A DNA stretch of 64,000 nt from Burkholderia stabilis (GTDB lineage Bacteria > Pseudomonadota > Gammaproteobacteria > Burkholderiales > Burkholderiaceae), in contig NZ_CP016443.1 of NCBI RefSeq assembly GCF_001742165.1, positions 558,001 through 622,000 on the forward strand. Direction: 5' to 3'. Under the pieces are notes generated by a model. The model did not search any database, was not told where the DNA came from, and was given only the letters and a program-made list of their open reading frames with translations. A program made the translations under genes and the position numbers. Numbering within the stretch: the stretch's first letter is position 1; each line of letters begins with the position of its first letter. Of this stretch, positions 1-8,681 are shown in pieces.

Positions 1-412
1 GGCCGCCGCCGTTCCCGCGGAACCCGACCCTCGGGCGGTCCATCGTTTATGACGGACGCCCGCCGCGGCTGACGCCGCAGGCGTCGCGCGACCTGCCGCC
101 GGCTCCGGACGGCCGCGAGGCAGTCGCCCTGCATGCGGCGTCTGCCGCACCGGTCCGCGCGGAATCGACAGCCGGCCGGCCCACCCGACACCCGCTTCGC
201 GCACGAGACCGCCAGTGCGGAACGCCGCAACCGGCGATCCGTGCGCGCGGCGCATCACGCGCCGCCTTCCTGACGAAAGGCCGACAACCGGCCACGCCTT
301 TCGTCATACTTTTCATCGATTTGTCACAACGGTCTCAAGTATTGGGCGCGATTGCCGTTTACCCGGTGAATTCGTCCACCGGGCGTTCGCGCTCCCTTAC
401 CGAGTCGTTGCC
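1..412. other. Gene-poor region upstream of the chemoreceptor
   Basis: No complete gene is visible. Bases 2-52 read as an open tail (AAAVPAEPDPRAVHRL, then stop) with GC-rich third positions, so they may be the end of a gene entering from the left; this is weak evidence. The rest holds the sigma-28-like promoter listed separately. Upstream ATGs in frame with the chemoreceptor would add a basic, poorly conserved extension, so I do not count them as coding. Confidence 0.4.
335..361 (+). promoter_or_regulatory. Flagellar sigma-28 (FliA) type promoter
   Basis: TCAAGTAT, 11 bases, then GCCGTTTA. The known enterobacterial consensus is TAAAGTTT-N11-GCCGATAA; the spacing is exact and most positions match. 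It ends about 50 bases before the ATG at 413, as expected for a chemoreceptor gene co-expressed with flagella. Confidence 0.55.
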
Positions 413-2212
413 ATGTTCTCGTCCATCCGCGCCCGCATCCTCGCCGCGTGCGTCGCCATCGTCGTATTCGCGCTCGTCGCCACCACGCTGATCAATTACT
501 TCATTGCACGCTCATACAACGACGACGCGATCGACCGCAACCTGACCTCGGTCGCGAGCGGCCACGTGGTCGGGATCGCCGACTGGGTCGCCACGCGCAG
601 CCGGATGATCGAGTCGCTGCAGGACGCCGCGCTGACGCCCGATCCGCTGCCGGTGTTCAAGCAGATGGCCGCGGCCGGCGGCTTCACGAACGTCTACGCG
701 GGCTTCGCCGACAAGGCGTTCCGCTTCTCCGACCCGACCGGCATCCCGCCCGACTACGACCCGACCGGCCGCCCGTGGTACAAGCAGGCCGCGCAGGCCG
801 GCAAGCCAGTCGTCACGCCGCCTTACGTCGATGCCGGCACGGGTAACCTCGTGGTCACGTTCGCGGTGCCGATCCTGCGCGACGGCGCGCTGAAAGGCGT
901 GGTCGCGGCCGACGTCGCGATGGACAGCGTGATCGCCAACGTGAAGTCGATCCGGCCGACGCCCGCGAGCTTCGGGATGTTGATCGACAGCAGCGGCCAC
1001 GTGGTCGCGCACCCGGACGCGAAGCTCACGCTGAAGCCGGTCGCCGACGTGTCGCCCGAACTCGGCGCGATGGGCGCCGCATCGGTCGCGGCAGCGACCG
1101 CACCCGTCGAGGTGAGCGTGGGCGGCGACGCGAAGCTGGTGCGTGCGCGCCCCGTGCCGGGCACCGACTGGTACGCGCTGGTGCTGCTCGACAAGACCGA
1201 AGCGACGGCCGGGATGCGCTCGCTGCTGACCGCGTCGCTGATCACGCTGGTCGTGATCGTCGGCGTCGCATCGCTGATCATCGGCGCGATCACCGCGACC
1301 GCGTTCCGCCGCCTGTCGCAGGTGCGCCAGGCGATGGCCGCGATCGGCTCGGGCGCCGGCGACCTCACGCAACGCCTGCCGGTCGACGGCCGCGACGAAG
1401 TTGCCGACATCGCGCGCTCGTTCAACAGTTTCGTCGACAAGCTGAACGACGTGATGCGCCAGATCCGCGACGCGAGCGAATCGGTGCGCACGGCCGCGAA
1501 CGAGATCGCGGCGGGCAACCAGGATCTGTCGTCGCGCACCGAATCGGCGGCGGCGAGCCTCGAGGAAACGGCCGCGTCGATGGAAGAGATCACCGCGACC
1601 GTCGGCCAGTCGGCGGCGGCCGCCGGCCAGGCCGACGAACGCGCGGCAGCCGCGTCGCGGATCGCGTCGCACGGCGGCGTGGTCGTGTCGGACGTCGTCG
1701 CGACGATGGAAAAGATCGAAGAAGCGTCGGGCCGGATCGGCGACATCATCGGCGTGATCGACGGCATCGCGTTCCAGACCAACATCCTCGCGCTGAACGC
1801 GGCCGTCGAAGCGGCGCGCGCGGGCGAGCAGGGCCGCGGCTTCGCGGTTGTCGCGCAGGAAGTGCGCAGCCTCGCGCAACGCAGCGCGCAGGCCGCGCGC
1901 GAAGTGAAGGTGCTGGTCGAATCGACGGTCGCGAGCGTGTCGGCCGGGTCCGGGCAGGTGCGCCAGGCGGGCGACACGATGCGCGAGATCGTCTCGAACG
2001 TGTCGAACGTGACAACCATCATTTCCGAGATCACGCACGCGGCGAACGAGCAGACGCGCGGCATCCAGGAGGTGAATCGCGCGGTCACGCAGCTCGACGA
2101 GATGGTTCAGCAGAACGCGGCGCTCGTCGAACAGTCGACCGCCGCGGCGACCGCGCTGCAGTCGCAGGCGAACGCGCTGGCGACGACCGTCGGGCAGTTC
2201 AAGGTCGCGTGA
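413..2212 (+). CDS. Methyl-accepting chemotaxis protein with dCache sensor
   Basis: Inner-membrane chemoreceptor of 599 aa. A first membrane helix (about 8-32) is followed by a periplasmic dCache domain (about 33-275) with the pattern YDPTGRPWY and, further on, PYVD and AADVAMD. A second helix lies near 285-310, then a HAMP segment and a long signalling coiled coil. The hairpin tip reads [20 protein letters not shown], the CheA/CheW contact region. The Y-R-W-Y plus Asp arrangement resembles the amino-acid-binding dCache motif, so an amino acid ligand is inferred. No C-terminal CheR-docking pentapeptide is seen; the protein ends GQFKVA. Start chosen at 413 because the first helix begins there; the frame is open further upstream. 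A sigma-28-like promoter lies just upstream. Confidence 0.93.
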   Translation: MFSSIRARILAACVAIVVFALVATTLINYFIARSYNDDAIDRNLTSVASGHVVGIADWVATRSRMIESLQDAALTPDPLPVFKQMAAAGGFTNVYAGFADKAFRFSDPTGIPPDYDPTGRPWYKQAAQAGKPVVTPPYVDAGTGNLVVTFAVPILRDGALKGVVAADVAMDSVIANVKSIRPTPASFGMLIDSSGHVVAHPDAKLTLKPVADVSPELGAMGAASVAAATAPVEVSVGGDAKLVRARPVPGTDWYALVLLDKTEATAGMRSLLTASLITLVVIVGVASLIIGAITATAFRRLSQVRQAMAAIGSGAGDLTQRLPVDGRDEVADIARSFNSFVDKLNDVMRQIRDASESVRTAANEIAAGNQDLSSRTESAAASLEETAASMEEITATVGQSAAAAGQADERAAAASRIASHGGVVVSDVVATMEKIEEASGRIGDIIGVIDGIAFQTNILALNAAVEAARAGEQGRGFAVVAQEVRSLAQRSAQAAREVKVLVESTVASVSAGSGQVRQAGDTMREIVSNVSNVTTIISEITHAANEQTRGIQEVNRAVTQLDEMVQQNAALVEQSTAAATALQSQANALATTVGQFKVA

Positions 2213-2230
2213 CGCGGCCCGCAGGATGCG

Positions 2231-2255
2231 CGGGCGCGCCGCTCAGGAGCGCCCG
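2231..2255. terminator. Possible hairpin between convergent genes
   Basis: CGGGCGC at 2231-2237 pairs with GCGCCCG at 2249-2255 across an 11-base loop, in the 30-base gap between convergent genes and overlapping the stop of the sigma-54 activator. There is no clear T-run, so termination is only inferred. Confidence 0.3.
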
Positions 2256-3217
2256 CCGTCGCGCATCAGCGCAAGCCGGTTGTAGAGCGTCTTCAGGCTG
2301 ATCCCGAGCGCTTTCGCCGCCCGCGGCTTGTTGCCGTCGAAGTGGCGCAGCGTCGCCGCGATGAAGCGCTGCTGCGCATGGTGCAACGTCGCGCCGAGCG
2401 GCAGCGCCATCGCATGCTCCGACGTGCGCTCGGGCGGCATCGGCTGCTTCGGCAGCGCGACGTCGATACCTTCGTCGGACAGGATGTATGCGCGCTCGAT
2501 CGCGTTGTGCAGCTCGCGCACGTTGCCGGGCCATGAATAGGCGCGCAGCGCCGCGATCGCCGCGTCGGTCAGCCGCTTGTGCGACCGGTGCCGCGCGTTG
2601 AGCGTGTCGACGAACTCCTGCGCGATCGTCACGACGTCACCGTCGCGCTGGCGCAGCGGCGGCACGTACAGCGCGAACGCGGCGAGGCGGTAGAACAGGT
2701 CTTCGCGCAGCCGACCGTCGCGCACGGCTTCGGCCGGGTTGTGGCGGGTGGCCGACACGATCCGTACGTCGAGCGGAATCGGCTCGGTGCCACCCACCCG
2801 CACGATTGCATTCGACTCGATCGCCCGCAGCAGCTTCACCTGCAGCGACGCCGGCATTTCCGCGATTTCGTCGAGCAGCAGCGTGCCGCCGCGCGCGGCT
2901 TCGAAGAAACCTTCCCGCTGCGCGATCGCGCCGGTGAAACTGCCTTTCTCGTGCCCGAACAGTTGCGATTCGGCGATGTCGGGCGGAATTGCGCCGCAGT
3001 TCACGGGCACGAACGGGCCGTCCCGCCGTGCGCTCAGATCGTGCAGCCGGCGCGCGACGATATCCTTGCCGACCCCGCTTTCGCCGGCAATCATCACGCT
3101 GGCGCGGGTCGGCGCGATTTTCTCGATACGGCCGAGCAGCGCGCGCATCACGGACGACCGGCCGGACAACCGGCGGCCGTCCATGCGCTGCTTCGGCCGG
3201 TTTGTGGATTCACCCAT
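2243..3217 (-). CDS. Sigma-54-dependent transcriptional activator (PspF-like, no receiver)
   Basis: Enhancer-binding AAA+ activator of RNA polymerase sigma-54, 324 aa from the ATG at 3217. Walker A is GESGVGKD (about 45-52), the sigma-54 contact loop is GSFTGA (92-97; Ser replaces the usual Ala), and Walker B is LLLDE (113-117). The C-terminus has a Fis-type helix-turn-helix ending KALGISLKTLYNRL. There is no N-terminal receiver or GAF domain, so it resembles PspF in length and would be controlled by a partner protein rather than by phosphorylation. The frame continues to 3358, but that extension has no recognisable domain and no start has a clear ribosome site. It is convergent with the chemoreceptor and divergent from the hybrid kinase. 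Confidence 0.85.
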   Translation of the reverse strand: MGESTNRPKQRMDGRRLSGRSSVMRALLGRIEKIAPTRASVMIAGESGVGKDIVARRLHDLSARRDGPFVPVNCGAIPPDIAESQLFGHEKGSFTGAIAQREGFFEAARGGTLLLDEIAEMPASLQVKLLRAIESNAIVRVGGTEPIPLDVRIVSATRHNPAEAVRDGRLREDLFYRLAAFALYVPPLRQRDGDVVTIAQEFVDTLNARHRSHKRLTDAAIAALRAYSWPGNVRELHNAIERAYILSDEGIDVALPKQPMPPERTSEHAMALPLGATLHHAQQRFIAATLRHFDGNKPRAAKALGISLKTLYNRLALMRDGGRS

Positions 3218-3660
3218 CGGTGTTCGCGGACCGTTTTGAAAATCGGCATCACGCGTTCCGTTCGTTGCAATATTTATCATCGACAGCGAAACGGCCGCGA
3301 AGGTGCCGCGAAATAGGAATTTCCAATGCACGCGGCGAGGGCGGAAGAAATCGTCCATCGGTCTTTCGCGTGAATTCGGCAGGATCAGTAGAACGGTCGC
3401 ATTCAGGGCCGTATCGGTGCTTTTTTACAGAAATCCGATGAAAAAGCGGGTCCAGCGCGCATTCCGGTGGGGCGGGGCGCGACATCGGCCGGCGCCGGAG
3501 CGGCGGCGTCCGGCATTCGCTGCCCCGACACGCGCCGACGTGCATCGGGCATATCGCTTGCTGATGCTTCCACGCTCGCCCGGCACGCTCGACGGCATGC
3601 CGGATGGCCGAACAGCGGCACGACGCCGCGCGGCGGGAGCCGGCGCGATGCAAGGAAGCA
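3218..3660. other. Divergent intergenic region
   Basis: About 440 bases between the sigma-54 activator and the hybrid kinase. Short frames exist in several phases but none has convincing composition or homology. The AT-richer patches (around 3262-3285 and 3418-3440) are the likeliest promoter areas. No sigma-54 GG/GC element was found. Confidence 0.4.
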
Positions 3661-5595
3661 ATGAGGACCCTGACCCGTGAGCTGTTACGGCAGGGCGCAT
3701 GGGTCGTGCTGGCCGTCGGGCTGGCGTCCGCGCTTCAGGCGTGGGCGATTCGCGTCGGCGGCGGGCACGCGTCATTTGCGCCGCTGCCTTTCTATGCAGG
3801 TGTCGCAGCCGCGGCCTGGCTGACGTCGTTCGGCGGCGGCCTCGTCGCGACCGCCGCGAGCGTGGCCGCGATCGGCGCGCTGTGGTGGCGCGATGCGCCA
3901 CTGGCGGCGTTGTTCGCGCAGGCCGGTGCGTTCGTCGCGATCGGCTTCGTCGAGTGCGTGCTCGTGATGGCCGTCAAGCCGCTGCTCGCGAACGCTCGCG
4001 TGCGTGGAATCGATCGGAATGCCGACACCCGCATGCCGCACGGTGAGCCGGCGCCCGACGAAGGCCTGCTGCGCCGTGTGGTCGACGCATCGCCCGATGC
4101 GATCGTCGGCGTCGACGCCGCGCGGCGGATCACGAGCTGGAATCCGGCCGCGCGACGGATCTTCGGGATCGATGCGGCGCAGGCGAGCGGCCGCGACATT
4201 GCCGCGATGATCGCGCCGCGCTGGCTGCGGCGGCATCCGGTGCCCGCATCGTTCGCGCACCAGCGCGCGCCGGTCGGGCCGCTCGACGTGCTGTGCGTGC
4301 GACGCGATGGCGGCCGTTTCCGGGCGACCTTCGCCGCCTCGCCGATCGTCGATGCGCAGGGCAACTGCGCGGGCCTGTCGATGACGCTGCGCGAAACGCG
4401 CGAACGCCATCGCGGCGAGCGGCGCGACAGGCGCTCGCCGGCCGACACGTCGAACCGGCTGAAGGACGAGCTGCTGGCCACCGTGTCGCACGAGCTGCGC
4501 ACGCCGCTGAACGTGATCTACGGCTGGGTCGAAGTGCTGCGCAACGCCGACGGCCAGGGTTTCGCGCAGCAGGCGGTCGACGCGATCGACCGCAGCGCGC
4601 GCTCGCTGTCGCACATGGTCGCCGACCTGCTCGATGCGTCGTCGCTCGCGACGGGGCGGCTGCGCCTCGAACGCGTGCCGGTCGATCTCGTGCGGGTCGT
4701 GCGCGACGCCACGCGCGAATTCGACGCGATGGCGCAGGCGAACGGCCTCGTGCTGTCGACGGCGTGCGCGATGCCGGCCTGCGTGATTCCGGCGGACGGC
4801 GAGCGCCTGCGCCAGTTGCTGTCGAACCTGCTGTCGAACGCGATCAAGTTCACGCCGCCGGGCGGGCGCATCGACGTGTCGCTGACGCGGGCGGGCGAGC
4901 GCGTGCGGCTGTCGGTCGCCGACACGGGGCAAGGCATTGCGCCGGACTACCTGCCGCACCTGTTCGATACGTTCAATCGGCCCGAGGGCGCGTTCGCATT
5001 GCCGCAACGCGGCCTCGGGCTCGGTCTGTCGATCGTGCGCAGCATCGCGCAGCTGCACGGCGGCGAAGTCGTCGCGACGAGCGCGGGCACCGGACTCGGG
5101 ACGACCGTGACGGTCACGCTGCCGGCCGGCTGGGACGTCGACGATCCGGAGAGTCGGGTGAATCCGGCGGGCCAGTCAGCCGCGGTCGCGCTCGACGGTC
5201 AACGCGTGCTCGTCGTCGACGACGACGCGACGTCGCGCGCGAGTCTCGCCGCGGCGCTCGAAACGATGGGCGCGCAAGTGTCGACCGCGCAGTCGGGGCA
5301 TGACGCACTCGACGCGGTGGAACGCGATCCGCCGAGCGTCGTGCTGTCGGATCTCGCAATGCCGGACGGCGACGGTTTCTGGCTGATCGAGCGCATCCGG
5401 CATCTGCCAGACGGCAGCGCGCATCTGCCCGTCGTTGCGGTCACGGCGCACACGGGCAAGGCCGACCGCCACCGCGTGATGGCCGCCGGTTTCGACGCGT
5501 ACCTGTGCAAGCCGGTCGACATGCCGACGCTGGCGAACGTGATTGCCGAGGTCGCGCCGGACGACGCGGGCAACGGGAAAGGACGCAACCGGTAG
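3661..5595 (+). CDS. Hybrid sensor histidine kinase / response regulator with PAS domain
   Basis: Membrane-bound hybrid kinase, 644 aa. Four closely spaced hydrophobic helices fill residues 12-108, similar to the DUF4118/KdpD-type membrane sensor. A PAS domain (about 134-245) follows, then HisKA with SHELRTPLN (phospho-His about 277), a HATPase with N-box LSNLLSNAIKF, and a C-terminal receiver (about 515-635) with VVDDD, phospho-Asp near 564 and Lys near 617 in CKP. No separate partner response regulator is adjacent. Start at ATG 3661 because AAGGAAG lies just before it and the first membrane helix begins soon after; an in-frame ATG at 3604 is less likely. The ligand is unknown. Confidence 0.9.
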   Translation: MRTLTRELLRQGAWVVLAVGLASALQAWAIRVGGGHASFAPLPFYAGVAAAAWLTSFGGGLVATAASVAAIGALWWRDAPLAALFAQAGAFVAIGFVECVLVMAVKPLLANARVRGIDRNADTRMPHGEPAPDEGLLRRVVDASPDAIVGVDAARRITSWNPAARRIFGIDAAQASGRDIAAMIAPRWLRRHPVPASFAHQRAPVGPLDVLCVRRDGGRFRATFAASPIVDAQGNCAGLSMTLRETRERHRGERRDRRSPADTSNRLKDELLATVSHELRTPLNVIYGWVEVLRNADGQGFAQQAVDAIDRSARSLSHMVADLLDASSLATGRLRLERVPVDLVRVVRDATREFDAMAQANGLVLSTACAMPACVIPADGERLRQLLSNLLSNAIKFTPPGGRIDVSLTRAGERVRLSVADTGQGIAPDYLPHLFDTFNRPEGAFALPQRGLGLGLSIVRSIAQLHGGEVVATSAGTGLGTTVTVTLPAGWDVDDPESRVNPAGQSAAVALDGQRVLVVDDDATSRASLAAALETMGAQVSTAQSGHDALDAVERDPPSVVLSDLAMPDGDGFWLIERIRHLPDGSAHLPVVAVTAHTGKADRHRVMAAGFDAYLCKPVDMPTLANVIAEVAPDDAGNGKGRNR

Positions 5596-5647
5596 CGGCG
5601 GCTGCGGTCCGGTCGTCTGGCCGTTCAAATCGAGGAAAGAAGGTGCG

Positions 5648-5828
5648 ATGAACGCAGCGGAACGCACTCGGCGCGACGGCACGGACGGCGATCCGGCGTG
5701 ACGAAACCAAGACGCGGACCCGCCGCGATCCGCAACTTCGCGCGTTCGCGGCCGGTACGCTGCCGATGCCGAACGCGCATCCGGCGGCCGCGCAACAGCT
5801 CGCGCAGGCGCTGGCCACCGCCCACTGA
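5648..5828 (+). pseudogene. Possible broken small gene
   Basis: A strong ribosome site (GAGGAAAGAAGG) precedes ATG 5648, but that frame stops after 17 codons. A second frame then runs to a stop at 5826-5828 with normal codon bias, reading DPQLRAFAAGTLPMPNAHPA near its end. This looks like a small gene split by a one- or two-base change, but no family is recognised and it may be chance. Confidence 0.25.
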
Positions 5829-5850
5829 ACCGCGTCGAAGCAGATCCGCT

Positions 5851-6351
5851 TCAGCGCGGCCCGCCGCTTTCAGGGCCGTCCGGCGAAGCCTCGTACGGCG
5901 GCGAGTCGATCGCCGTTTCGCCTTCCTCGATCAGCCAGTACGGCGAACTGCCGTAGTACGCATGCAGCGCTTCGGCCCAGGCCGGATCGGCCATCGCCGG
6001 CCAGCGGTCTTTATCGAAGCCGGGCGCGTCGCGCACGCGTTCGGTGGCAACGGGCAGCACGAAACACTTGCGCTCGACATCGAGCGCGAGCACGTTCCAC
6101 GGCACGGCGAGCAGCTTGCCGCCGAGCCCGCGCACACCGCCCGACGCGACGACCGCATACGCGATCCGGCCGGAGCGTACGTCCAGCATGATGTCCGCGA
6201 CCTTGCCGATATCGTCGCCGTCGATCGTCAGCACGCGATCGCCTTCGAGCGTGCGGGCGGCCATCACGTCGGGCCCCGGCCCGCTGCGGGCCGTACGGCT
6301 GCGCGCGCCGACAATGTGCGTGTCGTCGCGCGACGGTTTGTCCGTTGTCAT
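5851..6351 (-). CDS. PRC-barrel domain protein
   Basis: Small soluble protein, 166 aa, with a PRC-barrel fold. The core runs from about residue 28: MAARTLEGDRVLTIDGDDIG, then VADIMLDVRSGRIAYAVVASGG and LLAVPWNVL, the typical spacing for this family. Stand-alone PRC-barrel proteins are often found with stress genes, and the exact role is unknown. Start at ATG 6351 is supported by AGGAGG six bases upstream; the open frame continues further but without sense. It lies just downstream of a same-strand CBS gene and may share its transcript. The C-terminal tail (SPPYEASPDGPESGG) is probably disordered. Confidence 0.85.
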   Translation of the reverse strand: MTTDKPSRDDTHIVGARSRTARSGPGPDVMAARTLEGDRVLTIDGDDIGKVADIMLDVRSGRIAYAVVASGGVRGLGGKLLAVPWNVLALDVERKCFVLPVATERVRDAPGFDKDRWPAMADPAWAEALHAYYGSSPYWLIEEGETAIDSPPYEASPDGPESGGPR

Positions 6352-6415
6352 CGCAAACCTCCTGATCGAAGCGCCGGCCGGGCGGGCCGTGCGGAATGGC
6401 ACGAAACGGCGCACG

Positions 6416-6847
6416 TCAGCGCCGGCGCGGCAGCGATACGTCCTCGAGCGTATTGGCGAGTTCGTCGCGCGCCGTGCCGCTTGCGCGCGTCGCGATGTCG
6501 CCGAGCGACACGATGCCGACCAGCCGCAGGCTCTCGTCGAGCACCGGCAATCGATGCAACTGCGCGTCGGCCATCCGCTGCTGGACGTCGCCGACGCCGT
6601 CGTCCTCGACGCACCACTGCACCGGCGCGGATGCCACCGCCTGAACGGGCGTATCGGGTAAATGGCCATGCGCCAGCGCGCGCACCGCGAGGTCGCGGTC
6701 GGTCACGATCGCGACGAGCCCGGCGCCACCGCACACGGGCAGCACGCCGATATCGAAGCGCCGCATCAGTTCGGCCGCATGGCGAATCGTGTCGGCCGGC
6801 GCGACGCACACCACGTCGCGCGACATGATCTCGTTGACGCGATACAT
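6416..6847 (-). CDS. Tandem CBS domain protein
   Basis: Protein of 143 aa made of two CBS motifs. The first holds MSRDVVCVAPADTIRHAAELM and VLPV...GLVAIVTDRDL; the second holds DDGVGDVQQRMADAQLHRLPVLDE and LVGIVSLGDIA. CBS pairs bind adenosine nucleotides or similar ligands and act as energy sensors. There is no attached effector domain, so it probably acts on a partner. Start at ATG 6847 has GAAGGAGA upstream. Together with the PRC-barrel gene downstream and the small genes upstream it forms a stress-type group of short reading frames on the minus strand. Confidence 0.88.
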   Translation of the reverse strand: MYRVNEIMSRDVVCVAPADTIRHAAELMRRFDIGVLPVCGGAGLVAIVTDRDLAVRALAHGHLPDTPVQAVASAPVQWCVEDDGVGDVQQRMADAQLHRLPVLDESLRLVGIVSLGDIATRASGTARDELANTLEDVSLPRRR

Positions 6848-7001
6848 GAACGTCTCCTTCGTGAGCGAGACGATCCGGAAGCAGATGGCGTGCCGCGCGT
6901 GCGCCGCGCACGCCGGGCCCCGGCGGCCGGGCGAGGGTGAAATTTGCCAGCCCGCTTGTACATCTTCCACGGCGGCAGCCACGAACGGGCGGTGCGGGAC
7001 G

Positions 7002-7121
7002 TCAGTGGCCGATGCCCGTCATCGCGACGATCGCGAGCACCAGCGCGCTCTCGATCGCCGCCAGCGCCGCGATGCCGGCGGCGCCGCTGATTTCATGCCA
7101 TCGATGTTCAAGGCGTTTCAT
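7002..7121 (-). CDS. Small single-span membrane protein
   Basis: A 39-aa reading frame starting MKRLEHRWHEISG, followed by one hydrophobic stretch of about 25 residues (GAAGIAALAAIESALVLAIV, then AMTG) and a short tail. GGAG precedes the ATG at a suitable distance. The charged N-terminus and single helix suggest a small inner-membrane protein. No family is recognised. It sits between same-strand small stress genes, which favours a real gene over chance. Confidence 0.45.
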   Translation of the reverse strand: MKRLEHRWHEISGAAGIAALAAIESALVLAIVAMTGIGH

Positions 7122-7186
7122 CAGATCACTCCGGATTGCTCCGGCACGCGGATGCGCGGTGGCGCCCCGCGAACCGGGTGCCGCCG

Positions 7187-7435
7187 TCAGCCGTGATCGC
7201 GGGGCGGGGAAGGGACGTGCGGCGCGCGACGTTCGTGCTCGCCGGACGGCTTGGCGGGGTCGATACGCGTCGCACCGCCGACGGCGGGCGGGTCGCTGGC
7301 CGGAAACGATTCCTCCAGCCCTTCGTCGATGCGCTCTTCCGTCTTGTCTTCGGACGGCGGGCGCGACGTGGCGAACCGGAACAATCCGGCAGCCGGTGAC
7401 ACGGCGTCGCGGCTGCCGGTGGCGTAAGCGGTCAT
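7187..7435 (-). CDS. Small acidic protein with ESFPASDPP motif
   Basis: An 82-aa protein with no membrane segment. The central motif EERIDEGLEESFPASDPPAV is a short conserved signature of small hydrophilic proteobacterial proteins that are often near stress genes; its function is unknown. The C-terminus is rich in Pro, Arg and His. Start at ATG 7435 is preceded by AAGGAGG. The open frame extends far upstream but that part looks like noise. Confidence 0.7.
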   Translation of the reverse strand: MTAYATGSRDAVSPAAGLFRFATSRPPSEDKTEERIDEGLEESFPASDPPAVGGATRIDPAKPSGEHERRAPHVPSPPRDHG

Positions 7436-7956
7436 GATCGAACCTCCTTGGTCGTTGATGCAGCCGCAAGCGCCGTGCCTGCGCGGCGCCGGCAGCACGG
7501 CGCTTGCGCGCCGGGGAAACCGGGCGGGCGCGCCGGGCATGACCCGCGCGCCGTCGGCGTGGACGGGAGGACATCCCGTTGAAGGCATCCAGGAAAAGGA
7601 TACGTTACGACGCGAACGTATGCGGCGGCGATTTCTGCCACGTACGTAAGCGCGTGGACACCGTCGACACATGCTGGCGCGACTTGCCGGTCTATGGGGC
7701 CGTACGGCGCAGGTCCGACGAAAAGGACGAAGTGCACGCACTGAATGACGCCGTCTCCGACCGCCTTGCGCGCGTATTCGTCCATGACGGGCGCTCGTCG
7801 CGCACTGCGCGCCGTCGGGTTCGTGCGCGCTCGTGGTGCAACCGTGTGCGACGAGACTGACGACGGCGGCCCGCACAGACCGCGCGCCGCGGAAGCAGGC
7901 ACGCCGCTTGCGCACGCAGCGCCATCGAGAGGCGCGCGCCGTCGCGCAGGAGTGAC
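7436..7956. other. Gene-poor divergent region with a short dyad
   Basis: About 520 bases between the ESFPASDPP gene and the proline-rich gene. No frame has convincing coding bias. A perfect 7-base inverted repeat, ATACGTT at 7601-7607 and AACGTAT at 7616-7622 with an 8-base spacer, could be an operator. Nothing else is recognisable. Confidence 0.4.
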
Positions 7957-8421
7957 ATGAAGACGCCATCCATGCTGCACCGCCCCGAACCGACACCCGA
8001 CGTCGACCCCGAGCCGATACTGCCCGGGCACGACGATCCCGTCGATCCGCCCGTCCCGGACGGGCCGCCTCAGGGCGACCCGCCGTCACACCCGCCGCCG
8101 ATGCGGATGCCCGGAGGAGGCGGTACACCGCAACCGGCCGCGCGAACACTGAAAGGAGGACCATCATGGACATTCACGTGCAATCGCCCGACAAGCGCGC
8201 GATCGCCCAGGTACTGGGCCGCTATTTCGAATCGCGCTCGCTGCGCTATCACATCGAGGAGTTGCCGGGCGGCGTGCTGCACATCGGATTTCGCGCCAGC
8301 GGCCACCCGGCCGCCGTCACCGTATCGTTCGACGATGCCGCGTACGACACCTATACGCACTGGGACGCCAGCCAGAAACAGCTCGCGCTCGGACGGCTCG
8401 CCGACGGCTTCTCGCGGATGA
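7957..8421 (+). CDS. Proline-rich small protein with read-through C-terminus
   Basis: The first 55-65 codons encode an Asp/Pro-rich, probably disordered segment (PEPTPDVDPEPILPG, then repeated DPP, PVP and HPP). GCAGGAG precedes ATG 7957. The frame does not stop where such a short protein should end. It runs through the next gene in another phase as far as 8421, giving 154 aa whose second half is Arg/Ser-rich like a shadow frame. Either a stop was lost by mutation or a sequencing indel, or the gene truly overlaps its neighbour by about 250 bases. The N-terminal part is plausible; the full length is doubtful. Confidence 0.4.
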   Translation: MKTPSMLHRPEPTPDVDPEPILPGHDDPVDPPVPDGPPQGDPPSHPPPMRMPGGGGTPQPAARTLKGGPSWTFTCNRPTSARSPRYWAAISNRARCAITSRSCRAACCTSDFAPAATRPPSPYRSTMPRTTPIRTGTPARNSSRSDGSPTASRG

Positions 8422-8477
8422 TGTCGACGCGCAGCCCGGCCGCACTGGCCGGCGACTATCACGTCGAGCGTTTCTGA
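8166..8477 (+). CDS. Conserved hypothetical protein
   Basis: Soluble protein of 103 aa with regular codon bias and a very strong ribosome site (AAAGGAGG) before ATG 8166. The sequence (DIHVQSPDKRAIAQVLGRYF at the start, later GGVLHIGFRASG) suggests a small alpha/beta fold. I do not recognise the family. It follows the proline-rich frame closely and may be co-transcribed with it. No signal peptide or membrane segment is seen. Confidence 0.7.
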   Translation: MDIHVQSPDKRAIAQVLGRYFESRSLRYHIEELPGGVLHIGFRASGHPAAVTVSFDDAAYDTYTHWDASQKQLALGRLADGFSRMMSTRSPAALAGDYHVERF

Positions 8478-8681
8478 TTCCGCAACGCCTCGCCGGTTCG
8501 TTCCCTACGCGGCAAAGTGCCCGCGCGCAGCGGGCGCTTTGCGTCTTCGCGCGCGTCGCGTAGGATGTCCGTTAATTCAGCGCACGCTACGTTCGCGCCA
8601 CAGGCTGCCAGCCGCTGCAGCCGCAGGGGCGCGACGCGCTTTCCCTCAGGTTCGTTTCACGCAACCGACGGAGACGCCTTG

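Noticed and set aside
512..2038. 508-aa open frame antisense to the chemoreceptor
   Set aside because: His/Arg/Asp-rich shadow typical of high-GC genes; the plus-strand frame has clear domains.
7432..8031. Minus-strand frames across the 7.4-8.0 kb gap
   Set aside because: Mixed composition, no good start and no known family; several frames are open at once, as expected by chance at this GC content.
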